NCBI RefSeq assembly: GCF_018141445.1
Contig: NZ_CP058649.1
Location: forward strand, 1 to 64,000
Direction of reading: 5' to 3'
From: Vallitalea pronyensis
Lineage (GTDB): Bacteria > Bacillota > Clostridia > Lachnospirales > Vallitaleaceae
Length of the DNA: 64,000 nt
Shown piece by piece: positions 43,616 to 52,747 of the stretch. The position numbers and the translations under genes were made by a program. Positions within the stretch are counted from its first letter, which is position 1, and the number at the start of each line of letters is the position of its first letter. The notes under the pieces are model-generated. The model had not been told where the DNA came from. It ran no database searches and was given only the letters and a program-made list of their open reading frames with translations.

Positions 43616-44443
43616 TTATAAACAATCGTTTTTACGATTATTTCTTATTAATTCTTTTTGCTGCTCCCACAACTTGTCCAATTGTGTTATTGTCATGTCT
43701 CTTATGCTTAAACCTTGTTGTTTCGCTAAGTTTTCGATTCCCTCAAATCTATTTATAAACTTTTCTGTAGCATTTGTCAAGGAAAATTCAGGATTTAATT
43801 GAAAAAATCTTGATATATTCACTATAGAGAAGAGTAAATCACCATATTCTTCAGAAATGTGGCTTAAATCTTCACTATTGATTGCTTCCTGTAACTCACT
43901 TAGCTCTTCATGAACTTTGGACATGGCTTCATCTATATTTTGAAAATCAAACCCTACATCCCTGGCCTTTTTTTGGACTTTTGCAGCCCTCATAAGCGCT
44001 GGCATAGCTTTCGGAACTTTCTTCATATCGTCGCTGTAGGATACATGATTTTTTTCAATTTTCTTAATTTCATCCCATTTGATGGTTACTTCATCAGGTG
44101 TTTTTTGCTCTTTTGCTTGAAATACATGAGGATGCCTTCTAATCAGTTTCTCACATATGCCATGAATCACATCATCCACTGTAAAGACGTGATTATCTGA
44201 TGCTATTTGAGAATGAAATACGACATGTAACAGGATATCGCCTAATTCTTCCTTCAGATTATCCATATCTTTATTATCAATGGCATCTAAGACCTCATAG
44301 GTTTCTTCTAATGTGGCATTTCTAAGGCTATCATGGGTCTGAACCCTATCCCAGGGGCAACCATCATCACTTCTTAACAATTTCATAATGTTCAACAGGT
44401 CTTGGAAAGAATATTCTTTACTAAACATGTCTGATTTTGTCAT
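43616..44443 (-). CDS. mazG: Nucleoside triphosphate pyrophosphohydrolase MazG
   Basis: The 275-residue protein has two MazG domains. The first has LRSDDGCPWDRVQTHDSLRN, EETYEVLDAID and the Glu cluster EELGDILLHVVFH. The second has EELSELQEAI and EEYGDLLFSIVNISR. It hydrolyses NTPs to NMPs plus pyrophosphate and may remove abnormal nucleotides. I chose the ATG at 44443; the earlier ATG at 44452 lies too close to the GGA-type site. It lies between spoVT and hup. The MATE-type spoVB gene that often lies next to spoVT is not present here. Confidence 0.93.
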   Translation of the reverse strand: MTKSDMFSKEYSFQDLLNIMKLLRSDDGCPWDRVQTHDSLRNATLEETYEVLDAIDNKDMDNLKEELGDILLHVVFHSQIASDNHVFTVDDVIHGICEKLIRRHPHVFQAKEQKTPDEVTIKWDEIKKIEKNHVSYSDDMKKVPKAMPALMRAAKVQKKARDVGFDFQNIDEAMSKVHEELSELQEAINSEDLSHISEEYGDLLFSIVNISRFFQLNPEFSLTNATEKFINRFEGIENLAKQQGLSIRDMTITQLDKLWEQQKELIRNNRKNDCL

Positions 44444-44683
44444 AAAAATCATTCCAATCAGATATTATATACCAAATTATAACATAAAATCCCAGCTGTA
44501 CAAACTAATTTTTAATAATTTTTCCTTAATATTTAAAAATTAGTTTGTTCTATTTATTTTTTTTTAATATTTTATAGGTCCATTTCTATATGAAATAGAT
44601 TAAATGCACTAGTTATGCTGGTTACAATACTCTATTCCTATTTTTCCCATTTATTAAACTTATAAAACATCAAGCAAAAAATA
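44444..44683. other. Intergenic stretch between spoVT and mazG
   Basis: AT-rich and without a gene. The mazG promoter is expected here, but no strong candidate is seen. Confidence 0.3.
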
Positions 44684-44707
44684 AGGCTGAGTAAATGAAC
44701 TCAGCCT
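44684..44707 (-). terminator. Terminator of spoVT
   Basis: AGGCTGAGT pairs with ACTCAGCCT around a 6-base loop, followed on the minus strand by TATTTTTT. It overlaps the region just past the stop codon at 44712. Confidence 0.85.
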
Positions 44708-44711
44708 ACTT

Positions 44712-45263
44712 TTATTGTTCCATCTGCTTCCCTAAAAAGCCCGCAGCTGAATGAGCCAGTTTTGTTTCTACTTCTCCCATTTTTGCCTTGGAATCTTTGC
44801 TAAGAAAAATAACAGCACCTATAGCATCTCCTTCAGAGATAATTGGTGTTATAACTTCTGAAATGTATTCTTCATTTCCATTATCGTAGAGTATATCTAT
44901 AAATTTCTTTTCATCTTTATTCGCTAGTATGGTTTCTCGCTCTGTGATTGCTTCTTCTAATTCTTTACTGATTTGTTTTTCTAAAAACTCTCTTTTTGAA
45001 CCACCTGATACAGCAATAACTTGGTCTTTATCGGATATGCAAATAGTATGTCCTGTTGTTTGAGCTAGAGCTTCAGCATACTGTTTAGCAAATGTTCCTA
45101 ATTCACCAATGGGCGAATATTTTTTAAGTATTATCTCTCCATCTTTATCTGTGAAGATCTCTAATGGATCACCTTCTCTAATGCGTAAAGTTCTACGTAT
45201 TTCCTTCGGTATTACAACTCTACCAAGGTCATCTATTCTTCTTACGATGCCTGTTGCTTTCAA
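44712..45263 (-). CDS. spoVT: Stage V sporulation protein T (AbrB-like regulator)
   Basis: The 183-residue protein has an N-terminal SpoVT/AbrB DNA-binding domain (KATGIVRRIDDLGRVVIPKE to about 50) and a C-terminal GAF-like domain (about 60-180) with SEVITPIISEGDAIGAVIFL. It regulates sigma-G dependent genes in the forespore. The start codon is TTG at 45263, with a near-perfect AAAGGAGG 7 bases upstream; there is no ATG in the right place. Length and layout are normal. It is a single gene with terminators on either side. Confidence 0.96.
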   Translation of the reverse strand: MKATGIVRRIDDLGRVVIPKEIRRTLRIREGDPLEIFTDKDGEIILKKYSPIGELGTFAKQYAEALAQTTGHTICISDKDQVIAVSGGSKREFLEKQISKELEEAITERETILANKDEKKFIDILYDNGNEEYISEVITPIISEGDAIGAVIFLSKDSKAKMGEVETKLAHSAAGFLGKQMEQ

Positions 45264-45417
45264 ATTATTTCCTCCTTTAGATAGTCATCACAAAGCTGTC
45301 AATAATAGTATGCAACAATTTTGCTATTATATTCATAATTTGACAGTTTTGTAAAAGAGACTATTGACTTAATCCTTAGAAATAATCTTTTTTAGCACAA
45401 CGTTTTGAAGCAAGCTA

Positions 45418-45444
45418 AAGGACTAAGATTATTTCTTAGTCCTT
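45418..45444 (-). terminator. Terminator of the PrsA-like gene
   Basis: AAGGACTAAGA pairs with TCTTAGTCCTT around a short loop. It lies about 40 bases past the stop codon at 45485. A second, inverted copy of the inner string at about 45374 could form a competing fold. Confidence 0.65.
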
Positions 45445-45484
45445 ATTATTAGATATTTATTTTCTTTTCATTCAACGTTTTTTG

Positions 45485-46615
45485 TTAATTGGTATTTTTG
45501 TTAATATTACCGAAAACATCTATGTTTTCCCATAGGTTTTCATTGAGGTCTATTTGGGTGTCACTTTTCCATTCTTCATATATCCCATTAACGACATCCT
45601 GTTTTAACGTTTTAATGGCTTCTTCCTTGAGTAAAGCTACCCATTGGTTAAATTGCTCTTGATAATTTTTTATTTCATCATCTGTTGGATGGATATAATC
45701 AAGTATTTTAAATACATGATATCCTTTCTCGTCTTTAAGAACGGGCGAAATTGCATCAATATCCAAATCCCCTAGTTCTTTAAATGCATCTGGAAGCGCA
45801 CTGATTGCCAAAACAGTTTCTCCATTATTTTCTTTGTCACCTTCTGAATATTGCTGTACAAGTTCCACAAAATCTTCACCACTTTGTGCTTCTTGGTACA
45901 CGCGTTCAGATTTCTTCTTGGCATCAGCCACCCGATCTTTGGGTAATGGCTGATACTTACCATCATCATCTTTTTCATGTGTTTTTAGCGTTATCTGCTG
46001 TACCCTTATTTTTCTAAGGAATCGCTTCTCGTCTACAGCATTTAATTGGGCATATGCCTCATTGGCCATGAGTATATCATTGATATCTTCTTCATGTGGC
46101 TCGTATTCACTTATCATTTCATTTTCAACTTTGCTGGCAAAGTTGAATTCCTTATAAGACTTAATCACATTATCTTTTGTAAGGTGATACCTTTCTATTT
46201 CATCTGCTTCTAGGCTCTCATAATAATTGATCGCTTGCTGTTTTGCCTCTTCCAATTCTTCTTCTGTTAAACTAATCCCTATTTCACCTGATTTGCTCAC
46301 ATAAATCTTTCTTTTTGCTATGCTGTCCAAGACAGCTAATTTGGCTACTTCTTCTGCCTTTTTCCCACCACTAAAATCATCGTGGTCCCAGACATCTTCT
46401 CCACCATATTTTTCAAACTCCTTCTTTACCTGTAATAAATACAGCATAACCTCATCAACCGTGACATCAGCATCTCCAATGGTCATGACAACCTCACGAT
46501 CTGATGTGACAGCATCGTCCTTATTATCTACCTTAGGACTCCTACACCCCGCTAAAAAGAAGATGCACATGAAAAGCAGCATAGCCTTACTTATCCACTT
46601 GTAGGCGCTTTTCAT
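45485..46615 (-). CDS. prsA: Foldase lipoprotein, PrsA/SurA-like peptidyl-prolyl isomerase
   Basis: The 376-residue product has a lipoprotein signal with lipobox LAGC (Cys at about 24). An N-terminal chaperone domain (about 40-190) with VDEVMLYLLQVKKEFEKYGG follows. The parvulin-type PPIase domain (about 200-320) has QYSEGDKENNGE, and GYHVFKILDYIHP is present. It folds exported proteins at the outer side of the membrane. GAGA-type sequence lies upstream of the ATG. It follows mfd in the conserved order mfd-prsA-spoVT. Confidence 0.92.
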   Translation of the reverse strand: MKSAYKWISKAMLLFMCIFFLAGCRSPKVDNKDDAVTSDREVVMTIGDADVTVDEVMLYLLQVKKEFEKYGGEDVWDHDDFSGGKKAEEVAKLAVLDSIAKRKIYVSKSGEIGISLTEEELEEAKQQAINYYESLEADEIERYHLTKDNVIKSYKEFNFASKVENEMISEYEPHEEDINDILMANEAYAQLNAVDEKRFLRKIRVQQITLKTHEKDDDGKYQPLPKDRVADAKKKSERVYQEAQSGEDFVELVQQYSEGDKENNGETVLAISALPDAFKELGDLDIDAISPVLKDEKGYHVFKILDYIHPTDDEIKNYQEQFNQWVALLKEEAIKTLKQDVVNGIYEEWKSDTQIDLNENLWENIDVFGNINKNTN

Positions 46616-46738
46616 TATTCTCTCTCCTTACCCAAAAAGCATGAGTACCTTCACGAACTCATGACCTTTCAATAGTATCGACATAAAATGCCCCCATAGA
46701 CATCTTATTTGTCATATACTCATTATAGTTTAAACCCC

Positions 46739-49700
46739 CTAATCCTTCAAATCTTTTATGTCCTGTAACACATTTTTAATATGTCTGAAAAATTGTTTTT
46801 TGTCATTTCGCTTCATTTTATAGGTAAAGTAAGGCACTTTATTAATGGTAAAGAATAAATCATGACGATATTTCTTCAGCAATTCTGGTATTCTATCCGG
46901 ATTAATTCTAGCATCTTTTTTCGTTTCAAATTTAATCTGTTCCCCTTTTTGTTCAATGTTAATAATATCTGCACGGTTACCCATGGCTTTAATCAGTGCA
47001 ATCTCTAATAGATTTGCAACAGATTTTGGCAGATCACCATAACGGTCTTCCAGTTCTTCCTGTATATCATAGTAATCCTTCTCATCCTCTATACTTGCAA
47101 TCTTCTTATACGCTTCTAATTTTCTAATCTCATCCCGTATATATCTGGGTGGTATAAAAGCATCTACATTCAGTTCTACGGATGTATCAAAAGATGCTTC
47201 TACCTTCTCGTCGTGCACTTCATGGATGGCCTCTTCTAGAAGTTTACAATAGAGGTCATAACCAACAGCTTCCATATGACCATGCTGCATGGCACCTAAA
47301 ATATTACCAGCACCACGAATTTCAAGATCACGCATAGCAATCTTAAAACCAGAACCAAACTCTGTAAACTCACGGATTGCTTGTAACCTTTTTTCTGCTG
47401 TCTCTTGAAGAATTTTATCTTTTTTGTAGAGAAGATATGCATAAGCTACACGATTAGACCGGCCTACACGTCCTCTTAATTGATAGAGCTGGGATAAGCC
47501 AAGTCGGTCTGCATCTTGAATGATAATGGTATTGGTGTTTTGAATGTCAAGACCTGTCTCGATAATGGTGGTACACACCAATATATCAATATCCCCATTG
47601 ATATAGTCAAACATGATGTTCTCAAGCTCTCGTTCGTTCATCTGGCCATGAGCGTAGGCAACACTGGCTTCAGGTACCATTTTACTAATCCAATCGGCTA
47701 TTTCATCAATTTTTTTCACACGATTATAGACATAATAAATCTGCCCATCACGTGCTAATTCACGATAGATCGCATCTTTGATGAGTTCTTCATTATGCTC
47801 AAGAACGTAAGTTTGTATAGGGTGTCGCTCTTCTGGTGGTTCTTCTAGCACGCTCATGTCACGAATACCAATAAGGCTCATATGAAGGGTTCTTGGTATC
47901 GGTGTAGCTGTTAACGTTAAGACATCTACATTTTCCTTTACATGCTTAATTTTTTCCTTATGGCTCACACCAAAACGTTGTTCCTCATCAATGATAAGAA
48001 GTCCTAAGTCTTTGAAGACCACATCTTTTGAAATAATACGATGGGTACCAATGAGTATGTCCACTAATCCCTTTTTTGTATCCTCAATAATTTTTTTCTG
48101 TTCTTTTGCACTCTTGAACCTGGATAGCATTTCTACCCTAACAGGGAAATCCTTCATCCGCTGTACAAAGTTATTAAAATGCTGTTGGGCTAAGATGGTT
48201 GTGGGCACCAGGTAAGCCACTTGCTTATCATCTTGTACCGCTTTAAAAGCACCACGTATGGCTACTTCTGTCTTACCATAGCCTACGTCTCCACAGATTA
48301 AGCGATCCATGATCTTCTTGCTTTCCATGTCTTTTTTTGTATCTTCAATGGAAATTAATTGATCATCCGTCTCTTCATAAGGGAACATTTCTTCAAATTC
48401 CTTTTGCCATACTGTATCTTGTGTAAACCGAAAGCCCTCCCTGGCCTGGCGCTTGGCATACAAATCAACCAAGTCCTTGGCTAAGTCTTCTACCATCCCT
48501 TTAACGCGGCTTTTTGTTTTCTTCCACTCTGCTGTCCCTAGTTTATGCAGCTTAGGCTTTTTGCCCTCTGCCCCTATATATTTTTGTATCACATCTAACT
48601 GACTGGTTGAAATATAGAGGTTTCCATCGTCTCGGTAAGAAATTTTAATATAATCCTTACTGACCTCATCAATCTCTATCTTTTCTGTTCCTCTAAAAAT
48701 ACCGATGCCGTAATTCTCATGAACCACGTAATCGCCTACTTTTAAATCGGTGAAGCTTTCAATTTTACTGCCTTTGAATTTCTTCTTTCGGGTCTTCTTC
48801 CTCTTGTTACTCTTACCAATTAAGTCTGTTTCCGATACCACAACAAATTTAATAAGCGGGTATTCAAACCCCTTATGCAAGCTGCCGCAACTGACAGCCA
48901 CTTTGCCTCTTGGAATATCACGATCAAGCTTGGATAGATAATAAGCATCGATACCTCTATCTTTTAAATCATTGGTCAATCTTTCAGCCCTCGTTTTTGA
49001 TGCTGTCAATAACAAGGTCTTGTACTGATTATGACTCCAATACTTAAGATCTTTTTCCAATATTTCCATACTTTTATGATAAGGATTAATGGATTTTACT
49101 GACAGATTGACACTGTAATCATAGTGGAATCGATCGGTTTTTTGCTGTAAGGTACTCATGAGCACCTTGGTATAGGCATCCAATTTATGCAATAATTCGC
49201 CCATAGAAATGAGTATTTCTGTCTGTCCTTGCAGAAGATAGCCTTTTTCATACCTGTTGATGATACTCTCTGAAAATTCCTTATGGATACTATCAAAACG
49301 TTCTTTTATACGTATGGGCTCATCCACAAAAACAAGGGTATCTTTTTCAAAATAATCTAGGAACGATACGGTTTTATCGTAGAAATATTCCACAAAACCT
49401 TCAATACCATTAAAAGATTTTTGGTGGGTGATTTTATCGATAATGGTGGTACTGGACTGCTTAATCCGTTCTACCTCTTCCTGCTTACCAGCCTTCTCAA
49501 AAACGTTGATCATATTATCTCTGTCTGTTTTTATATGCTTAATAGCTTTGTCAATTCGGTCTTGATGAACAACCACTTCTCTGGCCGGATATATTTCCAC
49601 TTGGTCAACCTTATCAATAGAACGCTGACTTTCAACATTCATCATGCGGATGGAATCCACCTCATCATCCCATAATTCGATTCGGTAAGCATTTTTTTCT

Positions 49701-50251
49701 GTAAGGGGATAGATATCAATAATGCCGCCCCGTATAGCAAATTGTCCCTTACTTTCTACTTGTGTGACCCTTTCATAACCCATAAACATAAATTCTTCAC
49801 TAATGGTGTTAGGATCCCATACGGTACCTACCTTACACATCATGATTCGGGCTTCTAAAGCCTCTTTACTGATTAACTTATCCATCAATGCTTCAAGGGA
49901 TAAGATAACGGTATAGCCATCTTGCTCATTCATGGCTTTTATAATACACATACGCTGCCGAATAATATCATTGCTATGTACATCAGCATTGTAGAAAATA
50001 AGATCTTTAGCAGGGTACAATAACACTTCTTTTTGCTCAAAGAATTTCATGTCCTCATATATTTCTCTAGCCCGAAGTTCATTATACGTGATAATGAGCT
50101 TGCATCGCTGTTGACCTATAGCATGCATCAGGTGGCATTTTTCAGAATCAATGGCGCCTGTTATATAAATAGGACGATGTTCTTTATTGACTTTTTTAAT
50201 GGCATTACTAAAAGCCTCTAATTCGCTTAAAGGTTGTACGAGTGTTTTCAA
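46739..50251 (-). CDS. mfd: Transcription-repair coupling factor Mfd
   Basis: The 1170-residue protein has an N-terminal UvrB-like part (about 1-350), a CarD-like RNA-polymerase interaction domain (KVGDYVVHENYGIGIFRG), and an SF2 translocase with Walker A GDVGYGKTEVA, DEEQRFG (DEEQ box), LTATPIPRTLHMSL and QLRGRVGRSN. It removes stalled RNA polymerase and recruits UvrA. The start codon is TTG at 50251 with GGATG about 9 bases upstream. It lies 330 bases downstream of hairpins that follow a c-di-GMP riboswitch and has a possible promoter of its own at 50537-50565. Confidence 0.97.
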   Translation of the reverse strand: MKTLVQPLSELEAFSNAIKKVNKEHRPIYITGAIDSEKCHLMHAIGQQRCKLIITYNELRAREIYEDMKFFEQKEVLLYPAKDLIFYNADVHSNDIIRQRMCIIKAMNEQDGYTVILSLEALMDKLISKEALEARIMMCKVGTVWDPNTISEEFMFMGYERVTQVESKGQFAIRGGIIDIYPLTEKNAYRIELWDDEVDSIRMMNVESQRSIDKVDQVEIYPAREVVVHQDRIDKAIKHIKTDRDNMINVFEKAGKQEEVERIKQSSTTIIDKITHQKSFNGIEGFVEYFYDKTVSFLDYFEKDTLVFVDEPIRIKERFDSIHKEFSESIINRYEKGYLLQGQTEILISMGELLHKLDAYTKVLMSTLQQKTDRFHYDYSVNLSVKSINPYHKSMEILEKDLKYWSHNQYKTLLLTASKTRAERLTNDLKDRGIDAYYLSKLDRDIPRGKVAVSCGSLHKGFEYPLIKFVVVSETDLIGKSNKRKKTRKKKFKGSKIESFTDLKVGDYVVHENYGIGIFRGTEKIEIDEVSKDYIKISYRDDGNLYISTSQLDVIQKYIGAEGKKPKLHKLGTAEWKKTKSRVKGMVEDLAKDLVDLYAKRQAREGFRFTQDTVWQKEFEEMFPYEETDDQLISIEDTKKDMESKKIMDRLICGDVGYGKTEVAIRGAFKAVQDDKQVAYLVPTTILAQQHFNNFVQRMKDFPVRVEMLSRFKSAKEQKKIIEDTKKGLVDILIGTHRIISKDVVFKDLGLLIIDEEQRFGVSHKEKIKHVKENVDVLTLTATPIPRTLHMSLIGIRDMSVLEEPPEERHPIQTYVLEHNEELIKDAIYRELARDGQIYYVYNRVKKIDEIADWISKMVPEASVAYAHGQMNERELENIMFDYINGDIDILVCTTIIETGLDIQNTNTIIIQDADRLGLSQLYQLRGRVGRSNRVAYAYLLYKKDKILQETAEKRLQAIREFTEFGSGFKIAMRDLEIRGAGNILGAMQHGHMEAVGYDLYCKLLEEAIHEVHDEKVEASFDTSVELNVDAFIPPRYIRDEIRKLEAYKKIASIEDEKDYYDIQEELEDRYGDLPKSVANLLEIALIKAMGNRADIINIEQKGEQIKFETKKDARINPDRIPELLKKYRHDLFFTINKVPYFTYKMKRNDKKQFFRHIKNVLQDIKDLKD

Positions 50252-50536
50252 ATCATCACATCCTGTATTCTATTAGGTTAAACTACAAATAGTAGACATA
50301 ATCTCTTTCGCGTTATAATGGCATAACCATTTTATCTTTCCAAATTGCTTTCATATGGATTAAGGTGCAGCTAAAAATTTCCCTTACTGCTGTATTTCCC
50401 ATGTTTGATATAACTTAATAGCATATGGAAAACACATCACATAAGCGATTATTCTAAGCAAACGTCCTGAAATTCGATGACATACTAAGTGCGAAAATTG
50501 ATTGATAACGATAACATATTATAGTATATACAAATC
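50252..50536. other. mfd leader region without a gene
   Basis: No gene is seen between the putative mfd promoter and its TTG start. The leader would be about 280 bases long. It contains no terminator or riboswitch that I recognise. Confidence 0.35.
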
Positions 50537-50565
50537 ATTATATATTATTTCACAGTAATTTTAAA
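50537..50565 (-). promoter_or_regulatory. Possible promoter for mfd
   Basis: On the minus strand TTTAAA, a 17-base spacer and TATAAT lie downstream of the hairpins that follow the riboswitch. The -35 is weak (four of six). Confidence 0.35.
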
Positions 50566-50584
50566 CATACTAATTGTAAAAAAG

Positions 50585-50628
50585 CCCAAAAAATACTCTT
50601 TGGTCAGCAAAACCAAAGAGCTTTTGGG
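50585..50628 (-). terminator. Strong terminator past the riboswitch
   Basis: On the minus strand CTCTTTGGT pairs with ACCAAAGAG around a 7-base loop. The outer CCCAAAA pairs with TTTTGGG, and six T residues follow. It would stop the riboswitch transcript, and also read-through from pth. Confidence 0.85.
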
Positions 50629-50643
50629 ATAAAGTTTATAAAA

Positions 50644-50661
50644 AATTCTAAAATTAGAATT
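50644..50661 (-). terminator. AT-rich hairpin past the riboswitch
   Basis: AATTCTAA pairs with TTAGAATT around two bases and is followed by TTTTATA. It is a weaker terminator-like structure that could act together with the one at 50585-50628. Confidence 0.45.
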
Positions 50662-50757
50662 CTTTAGCGTTATAATATAAGAAATTATCAAAGTTTTAAC
50701 ATACCAATCAAGAATTGTTCACCATCATGTCCATCAATAAAAGTGTATCAAAAAACT

Positions 50758-50858
50758 TCCCTCTTCGGTGGCCAGGCTGCCACTTGTTACTATCTAACAA
50801 AAGGCCCTATAGCTTTGCGTCCCATTCTTTCAAATGGTTTGCTATTATCGGTGAAAAG
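50758..50858 (-). ncRNA. Cyclic di-GMP-I riboswitch (GEMM)
   Basis: The minus strand carries the conserved parts of a class I c-di-GMP aptamer in order: AGCAAACC, a P2-type stem closed by a GAAA tetraloop receptor partner (CATTTGAAAGAATG), GGGACGCAAAGC, GGGCC, and then TGGCAGCCTGGCCACCGAAG. These are the signature strings of GEMM RNAs, in the right spacing. It has its own strong promoter at 50891-50919. The next coding gene, mfd, begins about 500 bases further on, beyond hairpins. No reading frame longer than nine codons with a ribosome binding site lies in between. Confidence 0.93.
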
Positions 50859-50890
50859 CAATTCTAATGGTTTATTTAATTTCTTGTAAA

Positions 50891-50919
50891 ATTATATCAT
50901 ATTTTTGTAGGAATATCAA
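50891..50919 (-). promoter_or_regulatory. Sigma-A promoter for the riboswitch transcript
   Basis: On the minus strand TTGATA, a 17-base spacer and a perfect TATAAT are seen. The start site would be near 50884, about 30 bases before the aptamer. Confidence 0.75.
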
Positions 50920-51028
50920 CATATTTTACATAGAATTATTTGAAATAACCCATAATTCGATTAATATTTCGTTAATCAAGAATTATAGACTACTTTTTTT
51001 ACGTAAAATAGTCCCATCTCGAAATGTT

Positions 51029-51610
51029 TTATTCGCAATCTCTTTTTATTTTCACATTGTAGATATTCATTGCTTTATCAACACCATCACCAAGGATACA
51101 CGCTATAGCATCACTTGCTTTTTTAATTTCATCTACGATTTCTTTTATTTCTGTATCACTAAAACGGCTCAAGACATGGTCCTTTAGGTCCCATTCAGGG
51201 GACTTATTACCTATCCCTACACGAATCCGTGTAAATGCATCGGTACCAAGATGCCTAATAATACTCTTCATACCATTATGCCCACCTGCACTACCCTTTT
51301 TGCGAATACGCATGGTGCCTACTTCAAAACATATGTCATCGTAAACAACAATAAGGTCTTGTTCTGTACATTTATAAAAATCCATAATAGGCCGAACGCT
51401 CTCACCACTAGCATTCATATAGGTCTGGGGTTGAACCAATAACACCTTATGACCAGCGATATGTCCACTACCAATAATGGCTTTATACTTCTTTTTATTT
51501 AGTTTTATTTGATTTTCATAAGCTAAGCGCTCAATCACTTCAAAGCCTACGTTATGCCTTGTAGCGGCATATTGCATGCCCGGATTACCTAATCCAACAA
51601 TTACATACAT
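51029..51610 (-). CDS. pth: Peptidyl-tRNA hydrolase
   Basis: The 193-residue enzyme releases peptides from stalled peptidyl-tRNA. It opens with YVIVGLGNPGMQYAATRHNVGF (catalytic His near 20), and has QPQTYMNASGESV with the conserved Asn, YDDICFEVGTMRIRKKGSAG and GGHNGMKSI. All catalytic and substrate-binding positions are present. I chose the ATG at 51610 (MYVIVG), 8 bases after AAAGG; a GTG three codons earlier is the frame's limit. It lies between prs and mfd, the usual order. Confidence 0.96.
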   Translation of the reverse strand: MYVIVGLGNPGMQYAATRHNVGFEVIERLAYENQIKLNKKKYKAIIGSGHIAGHKVLLVQPQTYMNASGESVRPIMDFYKCTEQDLIVVYDDICFEVGTMRIRKKGSAGGHNGMKSIIRHLGTDAFTRIRVGIGNKSPEWDLKDHVLSRFSDTEIKEIVDEIKKASDAIACILGDGVDKAMNIYNVKIKRDCE

Positions 51611-51706
51611 GCCTATCACCTTTCTTAGCCATCACCTTTAAAAGCCCTAGTATCCATATTCACTAGGGCTTTTACAAAGTACCATATTTTCAAGTAATAG
51701 TCAACT

Positions 51707-52672
51707 TTAAACGAATAATTTAGATACAGATTTGTTGCAGTGAATACGATGGATTGCTTCTGCTAGAATCTGAGCAACCGTTAATTGCTTAATCTTATCT
51801 ATTTTTTTCTCTTTTGGAAGAGCAATGGTGTCAAGTACAACTAATTCTTTAATGTGAGATTTTTGGATTCTCTCAATGGCAGGTCCTGATAAAACAGCAT
51901 GGGTACAACAGGCATAGACTTCTGTAGCACCTTGCTCTTTTAATGCATTCACCGCATTACAGATTGTCCCAGCCGTGTCGATCATATCGTCAACCAAGAC
52001 AACTTTTTTACCTTTGATATCCCCTATTATATTCATCACTTCTGATACATTGGCCTCTGGTCTTCTCTTATCGATGATGGCCATAGGAATATCCAGTTTT
52101 TCTGCAAAAGCACGTGTTCGTTTAACACTACCAATATCAGGAGAAACCATCGCTACATTATCTAAGTCGTTTGCGAACTTTTCTTTGTAATATTTTACAA
52201 ACAGTGGTGACCCAAGCATATGGTCCACAGGAATTGTAAAAAACCCTTGAATCTGAGCACAATGTAAATCCATCACAAGACCACGATCTGCTCCAGCTGC
52301 TTGAATTAAGTCGGCAACCATCCTGGCACTGATTGGATCTCTTGCTCTAGCTTTTCTGTCCTGTCTTGCATAACCATAATAAGGAATGACTGCTGTAATA
52401 CGTCCAGCAGAAGCTCTTCTTAGGGCATCAATCATGATTAAAAGTTCCATAAGATTATCGTTTACTGGGCTTGATGTAGGTTGAACAACGTAACAATCGA
52501 CACCTCGAACAATTTCATCAATTTTTACATAGGTTTCCCCATCGCTGAATTGTCCGACATCTGCTTTTCCAATGGTTAATCCTAAGTCTGCTGCTATGGC
52601 CTTAGCTAGTTCAGGGTTAGCATTACACGAGAAAATCTTGATGCCGTCATTGTTCCTAATTGTACTTGTCAT
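51707..52672 (-). CDS. prs: Ribose-phosphate pyrophosphokinase
   Basis: The 321-residue enzyme makes PRPP from ribose 5-phosphate and ATP. It has [20 protein letters not shown], the ATP-site stretch [30 protein letters not shown] catalytic residues ([11 protein letters not shown]), and the PRPP loop [13 protein letters not shown] chose the ATG at 52672 with AGGAGG 7 bases upstream; the frame extends to 52714 without a site. It follows glmU closely, the normal arrangement in Firmicutes. Confidence 0.96.
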   Translation of the reverse strand: MTSTIRNNDGIKIFSCNANPELAKAIAADLGLTIGKADVGQFSDGETYVKIDEIVRGVDCYVVQPTSSPVNDNLMELLIMIDALRRASAGRITAVIPYYGYARQDRKARARDPISARMVADLIQAAGADRGLVMDLHCAQIQGFFTIPVDHMLGSPLFVKYYKEKFANDLDNVAMVSPDIGSVKRTRAFAEKLDIPMAIIDKRRPEANVSEVMNIIGDIKGKKVVLVDDMIDTAGTICNAVNALKEQGATEVYACCTHAVLSGPAIERIQKSHIKELVVLDTIALPKEKKIDKIKQLTVAQILAEAIHRIHCNKSVSKLFV

Positions 52673-52747
52673 TATGAATCCTCCTATAATATTTTTAAAA
52701 CATAAGGAAATCATTCCTAATCTAGAAATAATTTCCTTACATAAAAG

